Shown: positions 1-7,200 of the stretch, piece after piece
How the letters are laid out: the number at the start of each line of letters is the position of its first letter
Position numbering within the stretch: position 1 is the first letter of the stretch
Source of the DNA: Renibacterium sp043789415
GTDB lineage: Bacteria; Actinomycetota; Actinomycetes; Actinomycetales; Micrococcaceae
Length of the DNA stretch: 64,000 nt
Assembly: GCF_043789415.1 (NCBI RefSeq)
Contig: NZ_JBDLLW010000001.1
Coordinates: forward strand, 1,240,001 to 1,304,000
Reading direction: 5' to 3'
Made by a program: the position numbers and the translations under genes
The notes under the pieces: generated by a model
Told to the model about the DNA's origin: nothing
The model's input: only the letters and a program-made list of their open reading frames with translations
Database searches by the model: none

Positions 1-230
1 GTTTGAGCTGCTTTCTGGGCTAGTTCAGAAAGCCGGGCTTGTTCGGAACCCTGGACTAGGCCGGTGATCTGAGTTGGCTCGGCTTCCTGGACAAACCCTG
101 TAGGCCGGGTTTGCTCGGCGTTATTCTGGGCTGGCTCAGCGCTTTGCGCAGAGCTGAGCGAGGGAAGCCGCTCAGTGTGGGTTGAGTTCGCTGCGGGGTC
201 AGATTTGTCCGGATTCAGGAGGCTAGACAT
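1..230 (-). CDS. ABC transporter permease, N-terminal part (cut by window edge)
   Basis: An open frame without stops runs from an ATG at 230 to the window edge (76 codons seen). It overlaps the stop of the upstream ATPase gene by 8 bp, so the two are translationally coupled. Position (downstream of an SsuB/TauB-type ATPase) suggests the membrane permease of the same importer, but no membrane segment has been reached yet, so the product is inferred from context only. The visible part is a polar, probably disordered tail rich in Ala, Glu, Gln and Ser. It contains three successive 12-residue repeats (residues 37-72), each beginning with an acidic/AE or SE core and two ending in a G-F/L-V-Q motif. 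Such a long repetitive cytosolic tail is unusual for this permease family. Confidence 0.6.
   Translation of the reverse strand, partial: MSSLLNPDKSDPAANSTHTERLPSLSSAQSAEPAQNNAEQTRPTGFVQEAEPTQITGLVQGSEQARLSELAQKAAQ
15..122 (-). repeat. three 36-bp repeats encoding 12-residue units in the permease tail
   Basis: Residues 37-48, 49-60 and 61-72 of the permease N-terminus align as imperfect 12-residue repeats (NAEQTRPTGFVQ, EAEPTQITGLVQ, GSEQARLSELAQ), with a half copy SAEPAQ just before them. At the DNA level the shared pieces are CTGGCTC/GGTTC-like blocks spaced about 36 bp apart. Confidence 0.65.
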
Positions 231-1011
231 GTCTGCTGATCTCTTGGCGGAGGGAGTCAGTTATCTCTTTGGCTAGCAAGGCCGCTGGTTCGGGGTGTTT
301 CTGGTCCTCGGCAATCCGCCATTCTCGGATCACTTTGCCTGGGCGAGAGGAGAGCAAAAGCACCCGCTGACCCAGCCGAACGGCTTCGCGCACGTTGTGG
401 GTAACGAAAATTATGGTTCTCCCGGTGTGCTTCCAGATTCTGTTGAGTTCTTCGTGGAGCAGGTCCCGAGTGATGGCGTCCAGTGCAGCGAATGGCTCAT
501 CCATCAGCAGAACGTGCTTGTCCTGGGCGAGGGATCTGGCGAGAGCGACGCGCTGACGCATGCCTCCGGAGAGTTCGTGAGGCCGTTTTTTACCGGCCTG
601 CTGAAGATGGACCAGGGCCAGAAGTTCTTCTGCCTTGAGTTTCCGCTCTTCTTTGCTGACTCCGCGGAGTTTCAGAGCCAGTTCAATATTCTGTTGTGCC
701 GTGAGCCAGGGAAAGAGTGTGGCGTCCTGGAACATGAAGGCCACACCATCGGCTGGAATCTCCATTGAACCCTGAGTCGGCACTTCGAGGCCGGCGATGA
801 GGTTGAGCAGGGTGGACTTCCCGCAGCCGGAAGCTCCGAGCAGCGCGACGAACTCCCCTTGGCTGATTGTCAGGTCAAGCCCTTCCAATACCGGGTTATT
901 GACGTTTGCGTCTCCGAAGGTCTTGCCCAGGTTCTCCAGCACTACCACCGGCTTCGCGGAATTCACCGAAGGCGTTACCTCATGATGTGCTGCGGCGGCT
1001 GTCGCGGTCAT
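223..1011 (-). CDS. ABC transporter ATP-binding protein, sulfonate/nitrate/taurine type
   Basis: 262 residues, an ATPase of the SsuB/TauB/NrtD family that powers import of small oxyanions such as aliphatic sulfonates. Visible motifs: Walker A GASGCGKST (about residue 58), Q-loop MFQDATLFPW, signature LSGGMRQR, Walker B VLLMDEPFAALD and H-loop FVTHNVREA. It lies between the binding-protein gene (2181-3524) and the permease (from 230), but an SDR gene on the other strand separates it from the binding protein, so it has its own promoter. The start is an ATG lacking a Shine-Dalgarno. A TAGCGT hexamer sits exactly 6 nt before it, which fits a leaderless mRNA. Four 10-bp-phased pentamer boxes further upstream are shared with sulfite reductase, which supports a sulfur source as substrate; sulfate itself is also possible in actinobacteria. 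Confidence 0.9.
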   Translation of the reverse strand: MTATAAAAHHEVTPSVNSAKPVVVLENLGKTFGDANVNNPVLEGLDLTISQGEFVALLGASGCGKSTLLNLIAGLEVPTQGSMEIPADGVAFMFQDATLFPWLTAQQNIELALKLRGVSKEERKLKAEELLALVHLQQAGKKRPHELSGGMRQRVALARSLAQDKHVLLMDEPFAALDAITRDLLHEELNRIWKHTGRTIIFVTHNVREAVRLGQRVLLLSSRPGKVIREWRIAEDQKHPEPAALLAKEITDSLRQEISRHV

Positions 1012-1017
1012 CCCTCA

Positions 1018-1023
1018 ACGCTA
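1018..1023 (-). promoter_or_regulatory. -10 hexamer of leaderless transporter ATPase gene
   Basis: TAGCGT on the minus strand, 6 nt before the ATG at 1011, matching the TANNNT -10 pattern. Transcription would begin at the start codon. Confidence 0.6.
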
Positions 1024-1053
1024 AGGATGGCCCGCTGGCCCTTCAAGGTCTCG

Positions 1054-1088
1054 GCAATACGAAGTCATCCGGTGTCATGCTGGTTCAT
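1054..1088 (-). promoter_or_regulatory. 10-bp-phased GTCAT boxes upstream of transporter ATPase
   Basis: Read on the + strand: GCAAT at 1054, GTCAT at 1064, GTCAT at 1074 and TTCAT at 1084, each exactly 10 bp apart. The nearest box starts 31 bp from the -10 hexamer. The same layout and spacing occur at 3791-3825 and 12321-12355. Probable binding site of a regulator that contacts one face of the DNA; the regulator is not identified. Confidence 0.65.
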
Positions 1089-1264
1089 AATGCGCTGAGT
1101 CAAGGCCTTGTGCTCAAGCCGGATCCGCCTCCCAGAAGTGTTCAGGAGCTTTCCGGAGTTCTGGGCTAATAGCTCGTAGTCTTGTGATGTGTTCATGAGC
1201 AACCCGATCAAGCTCGAACCAGCTGGCTCACCCTGGCTCATCGCATCATTTGGAAGGCAGAACA

Positions 1265-2035
1265 ATGGATACTTCAGCTCTCTTCTCCCTCGAAGGACGA
1301 ACCGCCCTGGTCACCGGAGGCTCTCGTGGAATCGGTCGGATGATCGCCGAAGGCTTCTTGGCGCAGGGCGCCCGCGTCTACATCTCTGCCCGCAAGGCCG
1401 AGGCCTGCGATGCGGCTGCCGCCGAACTGTCGGCTCTGGGCGAGTGCATTTCGCTACCAGGCGATGTCTCGACTCTCACTGGAATCGAGGACCTTGTGGC
1501 GAGGTACAGTGCACGGGAATCTGAACTGGGCATTCTGGTCAATAACGCCGGTGCGGCCTGGGGAGCGCCATTGCAGGACTTTCCCGAGAACGGCTGGGAC
1601 AAGGTGATGGATCTCAATGTCAAAGCTCCCTTCTTCCTGACACAGCGACTCCTGCCCCAGCTGATTAAGGCGAGTGGTGCACGGCTTTCCAAGGTGATCA
1701 ATATCGCTTCAATCGACGGAATTTCCCTCAGCCAAAATGAGACCTACTCCTACCAGGCGAGCAAGGCGGGCCTGATCCAGCTGACCCGCAGGCTGGCGAT
1801 TCAGTTGATACCGGAGGGCATCGTCGTCAGTGGCATCGCACCGGGTGCCTTCGCTTCGGAGATGAATCGGGAGGCACGTGACCACGCCGATGAGATCGCC
1901 GAACATATTCCGGCCGGGCGGATTGGCCAGCCGGAGGATATGGCGGCCGCCGCCATCTATCTTGCATCACGAGCCGGCGACTACGTGGTGGGATCCACTC
2001 TGATCGTCGACGGCGGTGTGACCCACGCCCGTTAG
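1265..2035 (+). CDS. SDR family oxidoreductase
   Basis: 256 residues, a classical short-chain dehydrogenase/reductase that uses NAD(P)H on an unknown alcohol or carbonyl substrate. Motifs: TGGSRGIG cofactor loop near the N-terminus, NNAG, the catalytic Ser in NIAS, and YSYQASK (Tyr-x3-Lys). It resembles RhlG-like 3-oxoacyl reductases in overall layout, but the substrate cannot be read from the sequence. The ATG at 1265 is preferred over an in-frame TTG at 1250 because GGAAGG lies 7 nt before it. It sits on the opposite strand inside a transporter locus and ends in a repeat-rich convergent gap. This suggests insertion next to the sulfur genes rather than a functional link. Confidence 0.88.
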   Translation: MDTSALFSLEGRTALVTGGSRGIGRMIAEGFLAQGARVYISARKAEACDAAAAELSALGECISLPGDVSTLTGIEDLVARYSARESELGILVNNAGAAWGAPLQDFPENGWDKVMDLNVKAPFFLTQRLLPQLIKASGARLSKVINIASIDGISLSQNETYSYQASKAGLIQLTRRLAIQLIPEGIVVSGIAPGAFASEMNREARDHADEIAEHIPAGRIGQPEDMAAAAIYLASRAGDYVVGSTLIVDGGVTHAR

Positions 2036-2042
2036 CTCCTGG

Positions 2043-2074
2043 TTTCCTAGTTTCCTGGTTTCCTAGTTTCCTAG
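2043..2074. repeat. four tandem octamers TTTCCT(A/G)G
   Basis: Four consecutive 8-bp units (TTTCCTAG or TTTCCTGG) follow 8 bp after the SDR stop codon. A degenerate fifth unit (GCTCCTGG) precedes them. The array lies in the gap between two convergent genes. Confidence 0.9.
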
Positions 2075-2113
2075 ACTCAGAGTTCGGAACTGAACTCCAG
2101 GACTCAGGACCTA

Positions 2114-2183
2114 GGGCTCAGGGCTCAGGGCTCAGGGCTCAGGGCTCAGGGCTCAGGGCTCAGGGCTCAGGGCTCAGGGCTCA
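2114..2183. repeat. ten perfect tandem heptamers GGGCTCA
   Basis: Ten uninterrupted copies of GGGCTCA, preceded by two or three decayed copies. The last copy contributes the TGA stop codon of the binding-protein gene on the minus strand. Because 7 is not a multiple of 3, the array places TGA in all three frames of that mRNA. Confidence 0.95.
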
Positions 2184-3524
2184 GCTTTGCCCAAGACCCG
2201 CGGTACTGACTATGGTTTTTCCTTGTTCTTTGAGAATCTCGTTGAGTAACCTGAGATCGAAGATCCCGTTGATATCGGCGTCCTTAGTCACCCCGGCTTT
2301 GACCCCGTTGGCCAGTAAGGTCTTATAAGTACCGGCAATTGGGTCGGCGGTGAGGGTCAAACTGTCCAAAGCCCGCTTTACGACGTCGTCGGGTAACCCT
2401 TTGCCGCTGGCCTGCACCAAACCTGCATTGACCGCACTTATCGCTTGACCTTTATGTTGATCTAGCCAGTCTTGGGTTTCAAGCTGCGCTTTGAGCAGGG
2501 ACTTGATGGCTTGGGGGTGGTCCTTGAGGAAAGACTTATTCACGATCAGGATGGTGGTGGAAAACTGTCCGTCTTGAGATCCCTGAGCATGCCACAGGTC
2601 CTTTTCATCAACAAGGACTCTCGCTCCGGCTTGCAAGACCAGGCGCGAGGACCAAGGTTCGGGGAGCCAAGCGCCGTCCAGCTTTCCGTCTTGAAAGAGT
2701 TTGAGGGTCTGTGCATTGTCCGTGGGGTTGATAGTGACGTCATTACCTCCGTTGGTGGCGACCTTCAGCCCATTGTCAGCGAGGTAATTCCGCAGTGCCA
2801 CATCCTGAGTGCCGCCTAATTGCGGGGTCGCCAGTACTTTACCTTTGAGGTCTGCCGCACTGTTGATTCCGGGCTTGACGACTAGTTGGGCCCCACCAGA
2901 AGCAGCTCCGGCCACAATGCTGATCGACTCCCCTTTGGATTTGACGAAGGAATTGATCGCCGGATTCGGCCCCAAATAAGCGGCATCGAGCGCTCCGGCA
3001 TTCAGGGCTTCAACCGTTGCTGGCCCTGCATTGAAGATCTGCGTCTTGAGTTCAGTCTTACCGAGTTCTTTGGCATAGAACCCCTGCTGGACCCCAACGA
3101 CGGGTAGCGCATGAGTGACATTCCCGAAGTAACCTAGCCTCAATTCCTTGAGGTCATCTACTGCTTGGGCATTGTTCTGATTCCCATTCGCTGAGTTATT
3201 TGCATTGGAGTTATTTGCGTTGGCCGCGATGGTGAAGCTCGCCGCGCCTATCGCGATTACTGCCGCAAGCCCAATCGCAACCCCGATTTCCAGCGAACGA
3301 GACTTCGTGAAAAGTCCCTTCTTGGATTCCTTCTGGGCTGAAGTACTCTTCTGACCAGCGACAACCTTGGTGGTTCTGACCTCCTCATGGCTAAGGACGT
3401 CGTTACCCCGGTCCTGATCCAGCCCGTTTTGCGGCAGATCATTCTGAGGTGCTCGTTCCTCGAATGCATTGTTCTTTGATGTTTCGTTGTTGTCGTTACT
3501 GGAACGATCTGATTCTTGCGACAT
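2181..3524 (-). CDS. ABC transporter substrate-binding protein, SsuA/NrtA-like, membrane-anchored
   Basis: 447 residues. The C-terminal 320 residues are an SsuA-type periplasmic-binding fold that captures a sulfonate or related anion (starts LRLGYFGNVTHALP at about 128, then GALDAAYLGPNP, LKGKVLATPQLGGTQD, LDGAWLPEPWSS). Unusually, a 78-residue polar, Asn/Gln/Glu-rich segment precedes the hydrophobic stretch (79-101). That stretch either anchors the protein or is cut after ANA at about 103. There is no lipobox, and I found no alternative start that would shorten this tail. The start is an ATG with AAGG upstream. A leaderless 21-codon ORF and phased boxes lie further upstream. Its partners are the ATPase and permease at 1-1011. 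Shared control with sulfite reductase argues for a sulfur substrate. Confidence 0.85.
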   Translation of the reverse strand: MSQESDRSSNDNNETSKNNAFEERAPQNDLPQNGLDQDRGNDVLSHEEVRTTKVVAGQKSTSAQKESKKGLFTKSRSLEIGVAIGLAAVIAIGAASFTIAANANNSNANNSANGNQNNAQAVDDLKELRLGYFGNVTHALPVVGVQQGFYAKELGKTELKTQIFNAGPATVEALNAGALDAAYLGPNPAINSFVKSKGESISIVAGAASGGAQLVVKPGINSAADLKGKVLATPQLGGTQDVALRNYLADNGLKVATNGGNDVTINPTDNAQTLKLFQDGKLDGAWLPEPWSSRLVLQAGARVLVDEKDLWHAQGSQDGQFSTTILIVNKSFLKDHPQAIKSLLKAQLETQDWLDQHKGQAISAVNAGLVQASGKGLPDDVVKRALDSLTLTADPIAGTYKTLLANGVKAGVTKDADINGIFDLRLLNEILKEQGKTIVSTAGLGQS

Positions 3525-3682
3525 GGAGTGCCTTACTGGGAGTCAGGTGCGGGAGTCGGGATGTCTCGCCAAACGGTCTGAGAAAGAGGATTCAGCTGGT
3601 TCGGCTCTAACGGAGGTGGCCGGTCTAGCTTTCATGACTGGTTCAACTGGGATGGCTGCTCTTACAGGGATGGCTGGCGGAT

Positions 3683-3748
3683 TCAGCGCATTCGACATCG
3701 TGATTGCCGGGAGATCCCGGCGTGCGACAACAAGGATTCAGGAGCCAT
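3683..3748 (-). CDS. predicted 21-residue leader peptide upstream of the binding-protein gene
   Basis: ATG at 3748 to TGA at 3683, 21 codons. The product starts MAPESLLSHAG, carries SHAGISRQSRCR and ends RMR, with one Cys and a basic C-terminus. A TACCTT hexamer lies exactly 6 nt before the ATG, so it would be translated from the first base of a leaderless mRNA. About 158 nt separate its stop from the binding-protein ATG; no clear terminator hairpin is visible there. Short His/Arg/Cys-containing leader peptides precede cysteine and sulfur genes in other actinobacteria, where they act in attenuation, and the 'H..I.R.S.C.' pattern loosely resembles them. The evidence is promoter geometry plus context, not homology. 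Confidence 0.5.
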   Translation of the reverse strand: MAPESLLSHAGISRQSRCRMR

Positions 3749-3754
3749 GGCTCA

Positions 3755-3825
3755 AAGGTAGTTTCAGCTCTGGTTCAGCTCAATAGCGCGGAAACACTGG
3801 GTCATTGAAGGTCATCAGGGGTCAT
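3755..3825 (-). promoter_or_regulatory. promoter with 10-bp-phased GTCAT boxes for leader peptide and binding protein
   Basis: Minus-strand -10 TACCTT at 3755-3760. On the + strand GTCAT occurs at 3801, 3811 and 3821, with a weaker GAAAC at 3791, all in 10-bp steps. Distances from the -10 (31, 41, 51, 61 bp) equal those at the ATPase promoter. The 397-bp gap 3525-3921 otherwise holds the leader ORF and several decayed CTGGTTCAGCT-like repeats. Confidence 0.65.
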
Positions 3826-3921
3826 ACTGAAGGCTCAATGGCCGGATGGAAATCGCAATGATGACCTTCCGGGTACCGATCCATCAGTCCACTCGGCTTA
3901 GCTAGTCGCTTGAATGCTCCT

Positions 3922-5325
3922 TTATGCTGCTGCTTTGAGCGCAGATATCTGGATTTTCTGGAGAAGATCTCTCAGCACCGGCTCGTTCTTATTCTCGGTG
4001 CTGACAATCAGGTTGTGATTCTCAGTATTGAAGGGAGCACCCCAATTGCTGCCGTTCGGTGGCCGGTACCAACGATGTTCAAAGTTCGGGTCTTTCATGG
4101 GGTAATTGATGCCGACAACTCCTAGTTGCTCGGCGGTCTGCAGAGGGTCGGGATAACTCATACTGAGATATTCAGTGCCCAGCTGCGGCTTCCAGTGGGG
4201 ATCCAGAGCGGCACCCGAGAGCGCAATGACTTGATCGTAATGCGCTCCCATAGCCTCCGCCCCAGAGGTCAACCGGGTTCCCCAACTGTGTGAAATATTG
4301 CTGGTCTTGGCCCCAATTTGGGTGTTTTCCGCGTCTATAGCCGCTTGAAAAGCAGCAAGTTTCGGAGCATTCGCGATCAGAAAGGAATCGCCCCGTGCTT
4401 CGAGCAGGCCATCGGGGACGCTACCGTCAGGGAATTCCCCACCTTTATAGATGAAAGCCGCTGTTTCCCCCGCCGCTTCACCCTTCACCAGGTATTGAGC
4501 CAGCCCTTGCACTTGATGTTTGAAGAAGGAGGTGTCATTGGTGAAGCTTCCGGGGACGTAGGTGATGATGTTCTTGGTGTGCGGCCCGAGCTGACCCACG
4601 ACCTCGATGATGGAATGCTTCGCTGGATCGTACGCCGCTAAATTGATCTCGCCGGCTGCCACTGCTTCGAGATAACTGACCTTAGCAGGATCGCCGTCAT
4701 CAGCGTCTTGAGCCCCCGTATCTGGCCCGATCAAAACCCGACGCGACGGGCCGTATTGCTCTTCAGGACTTTTTCGTCGTCGCATCCTTTCCAGTTCAAT
4801 CCGCGCATTGATTCCGTTCGCTTTGATCCGCTCAGCAAATGGCACGCCCTGAGTGTTTCCAGCAGCTATGGGCTGCATTTTTATGAACTGGTCCTGCTGC
4901 TGCGCCGTCAAAGTGGCCCACCAGCTTTGCACCTCCATTGGCTTCAGTTTTCCGAGAGGTGAGGGGTCAGCGAGGAGTCCGAAGAAATCGAGTTTCTGCT
5001 CTGCTCCACGAATAGGCCCCCATCGCGAAGCAGAGCCCGAGACATCCCTGGAACTGGTTCTGTCCTGATCGGCGGCTTGCTTCGTCAAGCTTTTGGCCAC
5101 TAGCGCCAAAGAGTCCGCAATTGCATGAAGATGCAAGGAGTGAACTGTATGCCACCGTAGCTGAAATGCTTCCGCGTCAGGGCCCTGCCATCGAGCCGCC
5201 CGGAAGGCCCTGGAAAGCCCCATCGCCACCTGTCTGAGGTTCTCGGCAGCCCTCACCTGCAGGACTGCAAAGTCCCGCAATGCGGCGGTATCTGCACCGA
5301 TCATTATTCCTGCCATTACCGGCAC
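3922..5325 (-). CDS. WXG100-like N-terminal domain fused to DUF1023 alpha/beta hydrolase
   Basis: 467 residues. The N-terminal 90 residues form a helical hairpin-like segment with a W-x-G motif (W46-Q-G48 in RWQGPD), as in WXG100 proteins exported by type VII secretion. Residues from about 200 onward match the DUF1023 alpha/beta-hydrolase layout. A probable nucleophile is Ser347 in SHSWGT (the family usually has GHSYGS), and a possible His lies near 437. No signal peptide is present. The substrate is unknown; a cell-envelope lipid hydrolase or a type VII effector are both possible. The start may be GTG 5325 or ATG 5316. It is divergent from a lipoprotein gene, with an inverted DnaA-box pair in the gap. 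Confidence 0.75.
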   Translation of the reverse strand: MPVMAGIMIGADTAALRDFAVLQVRAAENLRQVAMGLSRAFRAARWQGPDAEAFQLRWHTVHSLHLHAIADSLALVAKSLTKQAADQDRTSSRDVSGSASRWGPIRGAEQKLDFFGLLADPSPLGKLKPMEVQSWWATLTAQQQDQFIKMQPIAAGNTQGVPFAERIKANGINARIELERMRRRKSPEEQYGPSRRVLIGPDTGAQDADDGDPAKVSYLEAVAAGEINLAAYDPAKHSIIEVVGQLGPHTKNIITYVPGSFTNDTSFFKHQVQGLAQYLVKGEAAGETAAFIYKGGEFPDGSVPDGLLEARGDSFLIANAPKLAAFQAAIDAENTQIGAKTSNISHSWGTRLTSGAEAMGAHYDQVIALSGAALDPHWKPQLGTEYLSMSYPDPLQTAEQLGVVGINYPMKDPNFEHRWYRPPNGSNWGAPFNTENHNLIVSTENKNEPVLRDLLQKIQISALKAAA

Positions 5326-5425
5326 CTTTCACCCTCCGCAGCATCGTCTCAACCCGAGCGGGTAATTGCTGCCTACCTAAAATGAAATCCGGCATTCAGA
5401 AGCCCCGCAATCGATAAATCGCCGA

Positions 5426-5449
5426 TGTGGATAACCTTGGTTATCCACA
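5426..5449. promoter_or_regulatory. inverted pair of perfect DnaA boxes
   Basis: TGTGGATAA at 5426-5434 and TTATCCACA at 5441-5449, each a perfect consensus 9-mer DnaA box in opposite orientation, separated by CCTTGG. The whole 24 bp is a palindrome except for the central two bases. It sits in the 212-bp gap between the divergent genes starting at 5325 and 5538. It could be a DnaA-controlled operator, a titration site, or a site for another regulator with a similar palindrome. Confidence 0.65.
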
Positions 5450-5537
5450 AAAGCGATTATTTTCCTATCCTTTTCACGGCATGTTGAGTATGCTCATCGA
5501 TTACTAAGGATTGATCCGCCGAGGAATCGGAGTGAAC

Positions 5538-6197
5538 ATGGCTCGATGGTCCTTTAAATCAACTTGTATATGCTTACTTCTCATCCTGGCTCTGGGTACC
5601 GGTCTGACTGCTTGCAGCGACGGGGGTAAAGCTGCCCCATCGAGTTCAGCTTCTCTTCAGACAGCGTCTCAAGACAAAACAACCCCGGCGACGCTTCCCA
5701 GCCCTAGCCCGACTCAGCCCTATCAGCCTGCAACGGTCAAGGGGCCCGCAAAGAATGTCCCAGTTCCGGTAAAGCCTCCGGAAGCAGATGAATTCAGCGA
5801 ACGAGGCCTCAAGGCTTTCGCCGCCTACTGGTTCAACGTTTTCAACTATGCCGCAGAAACCGGCGATACAGAGTCATACGAAAAAATTACTCAGAGCACC
5901 TGTACCTACTGCTATAAAATTATTGGCAACATCAAAGCTCTCTATAAGAGCAAGGGATGGAACGTCGGCGGCAAAGTTATCGTAACTCGCACTCAACTGA
6001 CAAAAGCCGGATTTAAAACCACCCCAGATAATTCCTACCAGGTGATTATCCAGTCTAATCAGACCGCAGGTCAGACCCTCAACTCAGACGGTTCGGTCAA
6101 CGACACGCAAAACTCTTCAGTAGCTAATGGCGAGGTTCTTGACGCGGTCTATCTAGCAGGACGGTGGAAAGCAAGCAATATAGGGAAGATCTCATGA
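5538..6197 (+). CDS. DUF6318 family lipoprotein
   Basis: 219 residues. A lipoprotein signal peptide ends in the lipobox LTAC with Cys26, followed by a Ser/Thr/Pro linker. The folded domain resembles DUF6318, a family common in Micrococcaceae (pattern GPAKNVPVPVKP, then LKAFAAYWFNVFNYAAETGD, and a CTYC pair). It would be anchored to the outside of the cytoplasmic membrane; no function is established for the family. The ATG at 5538 is chosen because GGAG lies 5 nt upstream and the signal peptide begins right after it; an in-frame TTG at 5511 is less likely. The last base pairs overlap the next gene (ATGA), so the two are co-translated. Confidence 0.8.
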   Translation: MARWSFKSTCICLLLILALGTGLTACSDGGKAAPSSSASLQTASQDKTTPATLPSPSPTQPYQPATVKGPAKNVPVPVKPPEADEFSERGLKAFAAYWFNVFNYAAETGDTESYEKITQSTCTYCYKIIGNIKALYKSKGWNVGGKVIVTRTQLTKAGFKTTPDNSYQVIIQSNQTAGQTLNSDGSVNDTQNSSVANGEVLDAVYLAGRWKASNIGKIS

Positions 6198-7150
6198 AAT
6201 TTTTTCTCAGAGAAATATTGCACGTTACGCGGTCCATCGTTTTCTTAGTAGTGTTATTCGGCTTTTCATTTATTAGCACCGATGTTTGTTTTGCGGTCTC
6301 TCATCAACCGAGTTCGACAAATTGGGATTATGAAGGGATCGAAACCACAATCGAGATGCCCAATGGAGTCTGGACCAATGCCTCTGTCGTGAGGCCTGAC
6401 AATACTCACAGCTATAAGACCACCGTGGAATGTGTCACCGGGGGCAAAGACCAAGGCAATACCAGTGCCGAACACTGTGATGCCGTTTCCATGCGGCAGT
6501 GCACCGCAGGCAAGAACGGCGCAATGGTTCAGTGGTACAGCTCCCTGAAGGCTATCCAGCCTCCCGATTGGCAGAAAGTGGGCTCCCCCACCTGTGTCTA
6601 CGACGCAAACCCCGTCGATCTACTCGCTGAGATCGCAGCTCGGATTCAGACGGATTTTCAGCATCTTCCGGTGAGCCCCGGAACCGCGACAACCCAGCCC
6701 AGTCCCTTCACACTGAACAGCTGGCAAACCAACTTCATCTCCAATGCAGCACCCCAGCAATTCAACATCACGCTGCTCGGCCAACGCGTCCGCATCACCG
6801 CCACCCCGTTGAGCTATACCTACATTTACGGCGATGGGCACAGCCTCGGCCCCATCTCGACCCCTGGTCAATCCATCCCGCAAGCCCAATGGGGACAGCT
6901 TCAAACAGCCACCAGCCACCGCTACGAACAGACCAAGGACTACACCGCTCGGATCATCGTGCATTTCGCAGGCACCTACTCCGTCAACGATGGGCCGACC
7001 ACGCCAATCCCCGGCCAAGGGAACTTCAGCACCGCTGAAATCCCGGTCAAAGTATGGCTGATCAAGAAGAGATGGGTGAGTCAGGACTGTCAGCAAAACC
7101 CTCAATCCTGGGGATGCCAGAACTCGGCCTCGCACACAGGGAACAACTGA
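6194..7150 (+). CDS. secreted protein with PKD-like C-terminal domain
   Basis: 318 residues. An N-terminal signal peptide with a hydrophobic core (about residues 15-36) is cut near CFA|VSH. The middle part has several Cys residues (VECV, EHCDA, MRQCTAG, PTCVYDA), which may form disulfides. The C-terminal half contains YIYGDGHSLGP and SHRYEQTKDYTARI, the pattern of a PKD-like beta-sandwich seen in actinobacterial surface proteins. It starts at the ATG overlapping the lipoprotein stop, so the two probably work together at the cell surface. No catalytic motif is recognisable. Confidence 0.75.
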   Translation: MKFFLREILHVTRSIVFLVVLFGFSFISTDVCFAVSHQPSSTNWDYEGIETTIEMPNGVWTNASVVRPDNTHSYKTTVECVTGGKDQGNTSAEHCDAVSMRQCTAGKNGAMVQWYSSLKAIQPPDWQKVGSPTCVYDANPVDLLAEIAARIQTDFQHLPVSPGTATTQPSPFTLNSWQTNFISNAAPQQFNITLLGQRVRITATPLSYTYIYGDGHSLGPISTPGQSIPQAQWGQLQTATSHRYEQTKDYTARIIVHFAGTYSVNDGPTTPIPGQGNFSTAEIPVKVWLIKKRWVSQDCQQNPQSWGCQNSASHTGNN

Positions 7151-7200
7151 AACTCATCCCCCACGAGATGCACTCCGACTCGCCTGCCCGCTAAGACTCG

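Noticed and set aside
2114..2183. Heptamer array considered as CRISPR or terminator
   Set aside because: Units are contiguous, only 7 bp and without spacers; they do not form an inverted repeat.
3469..3786. 105-codon plus-strand frame upstream of the binding protein
   Set aside because: It runs across the promoter boxes and leader ORF, has a low-complexity translation and no ribosome site.
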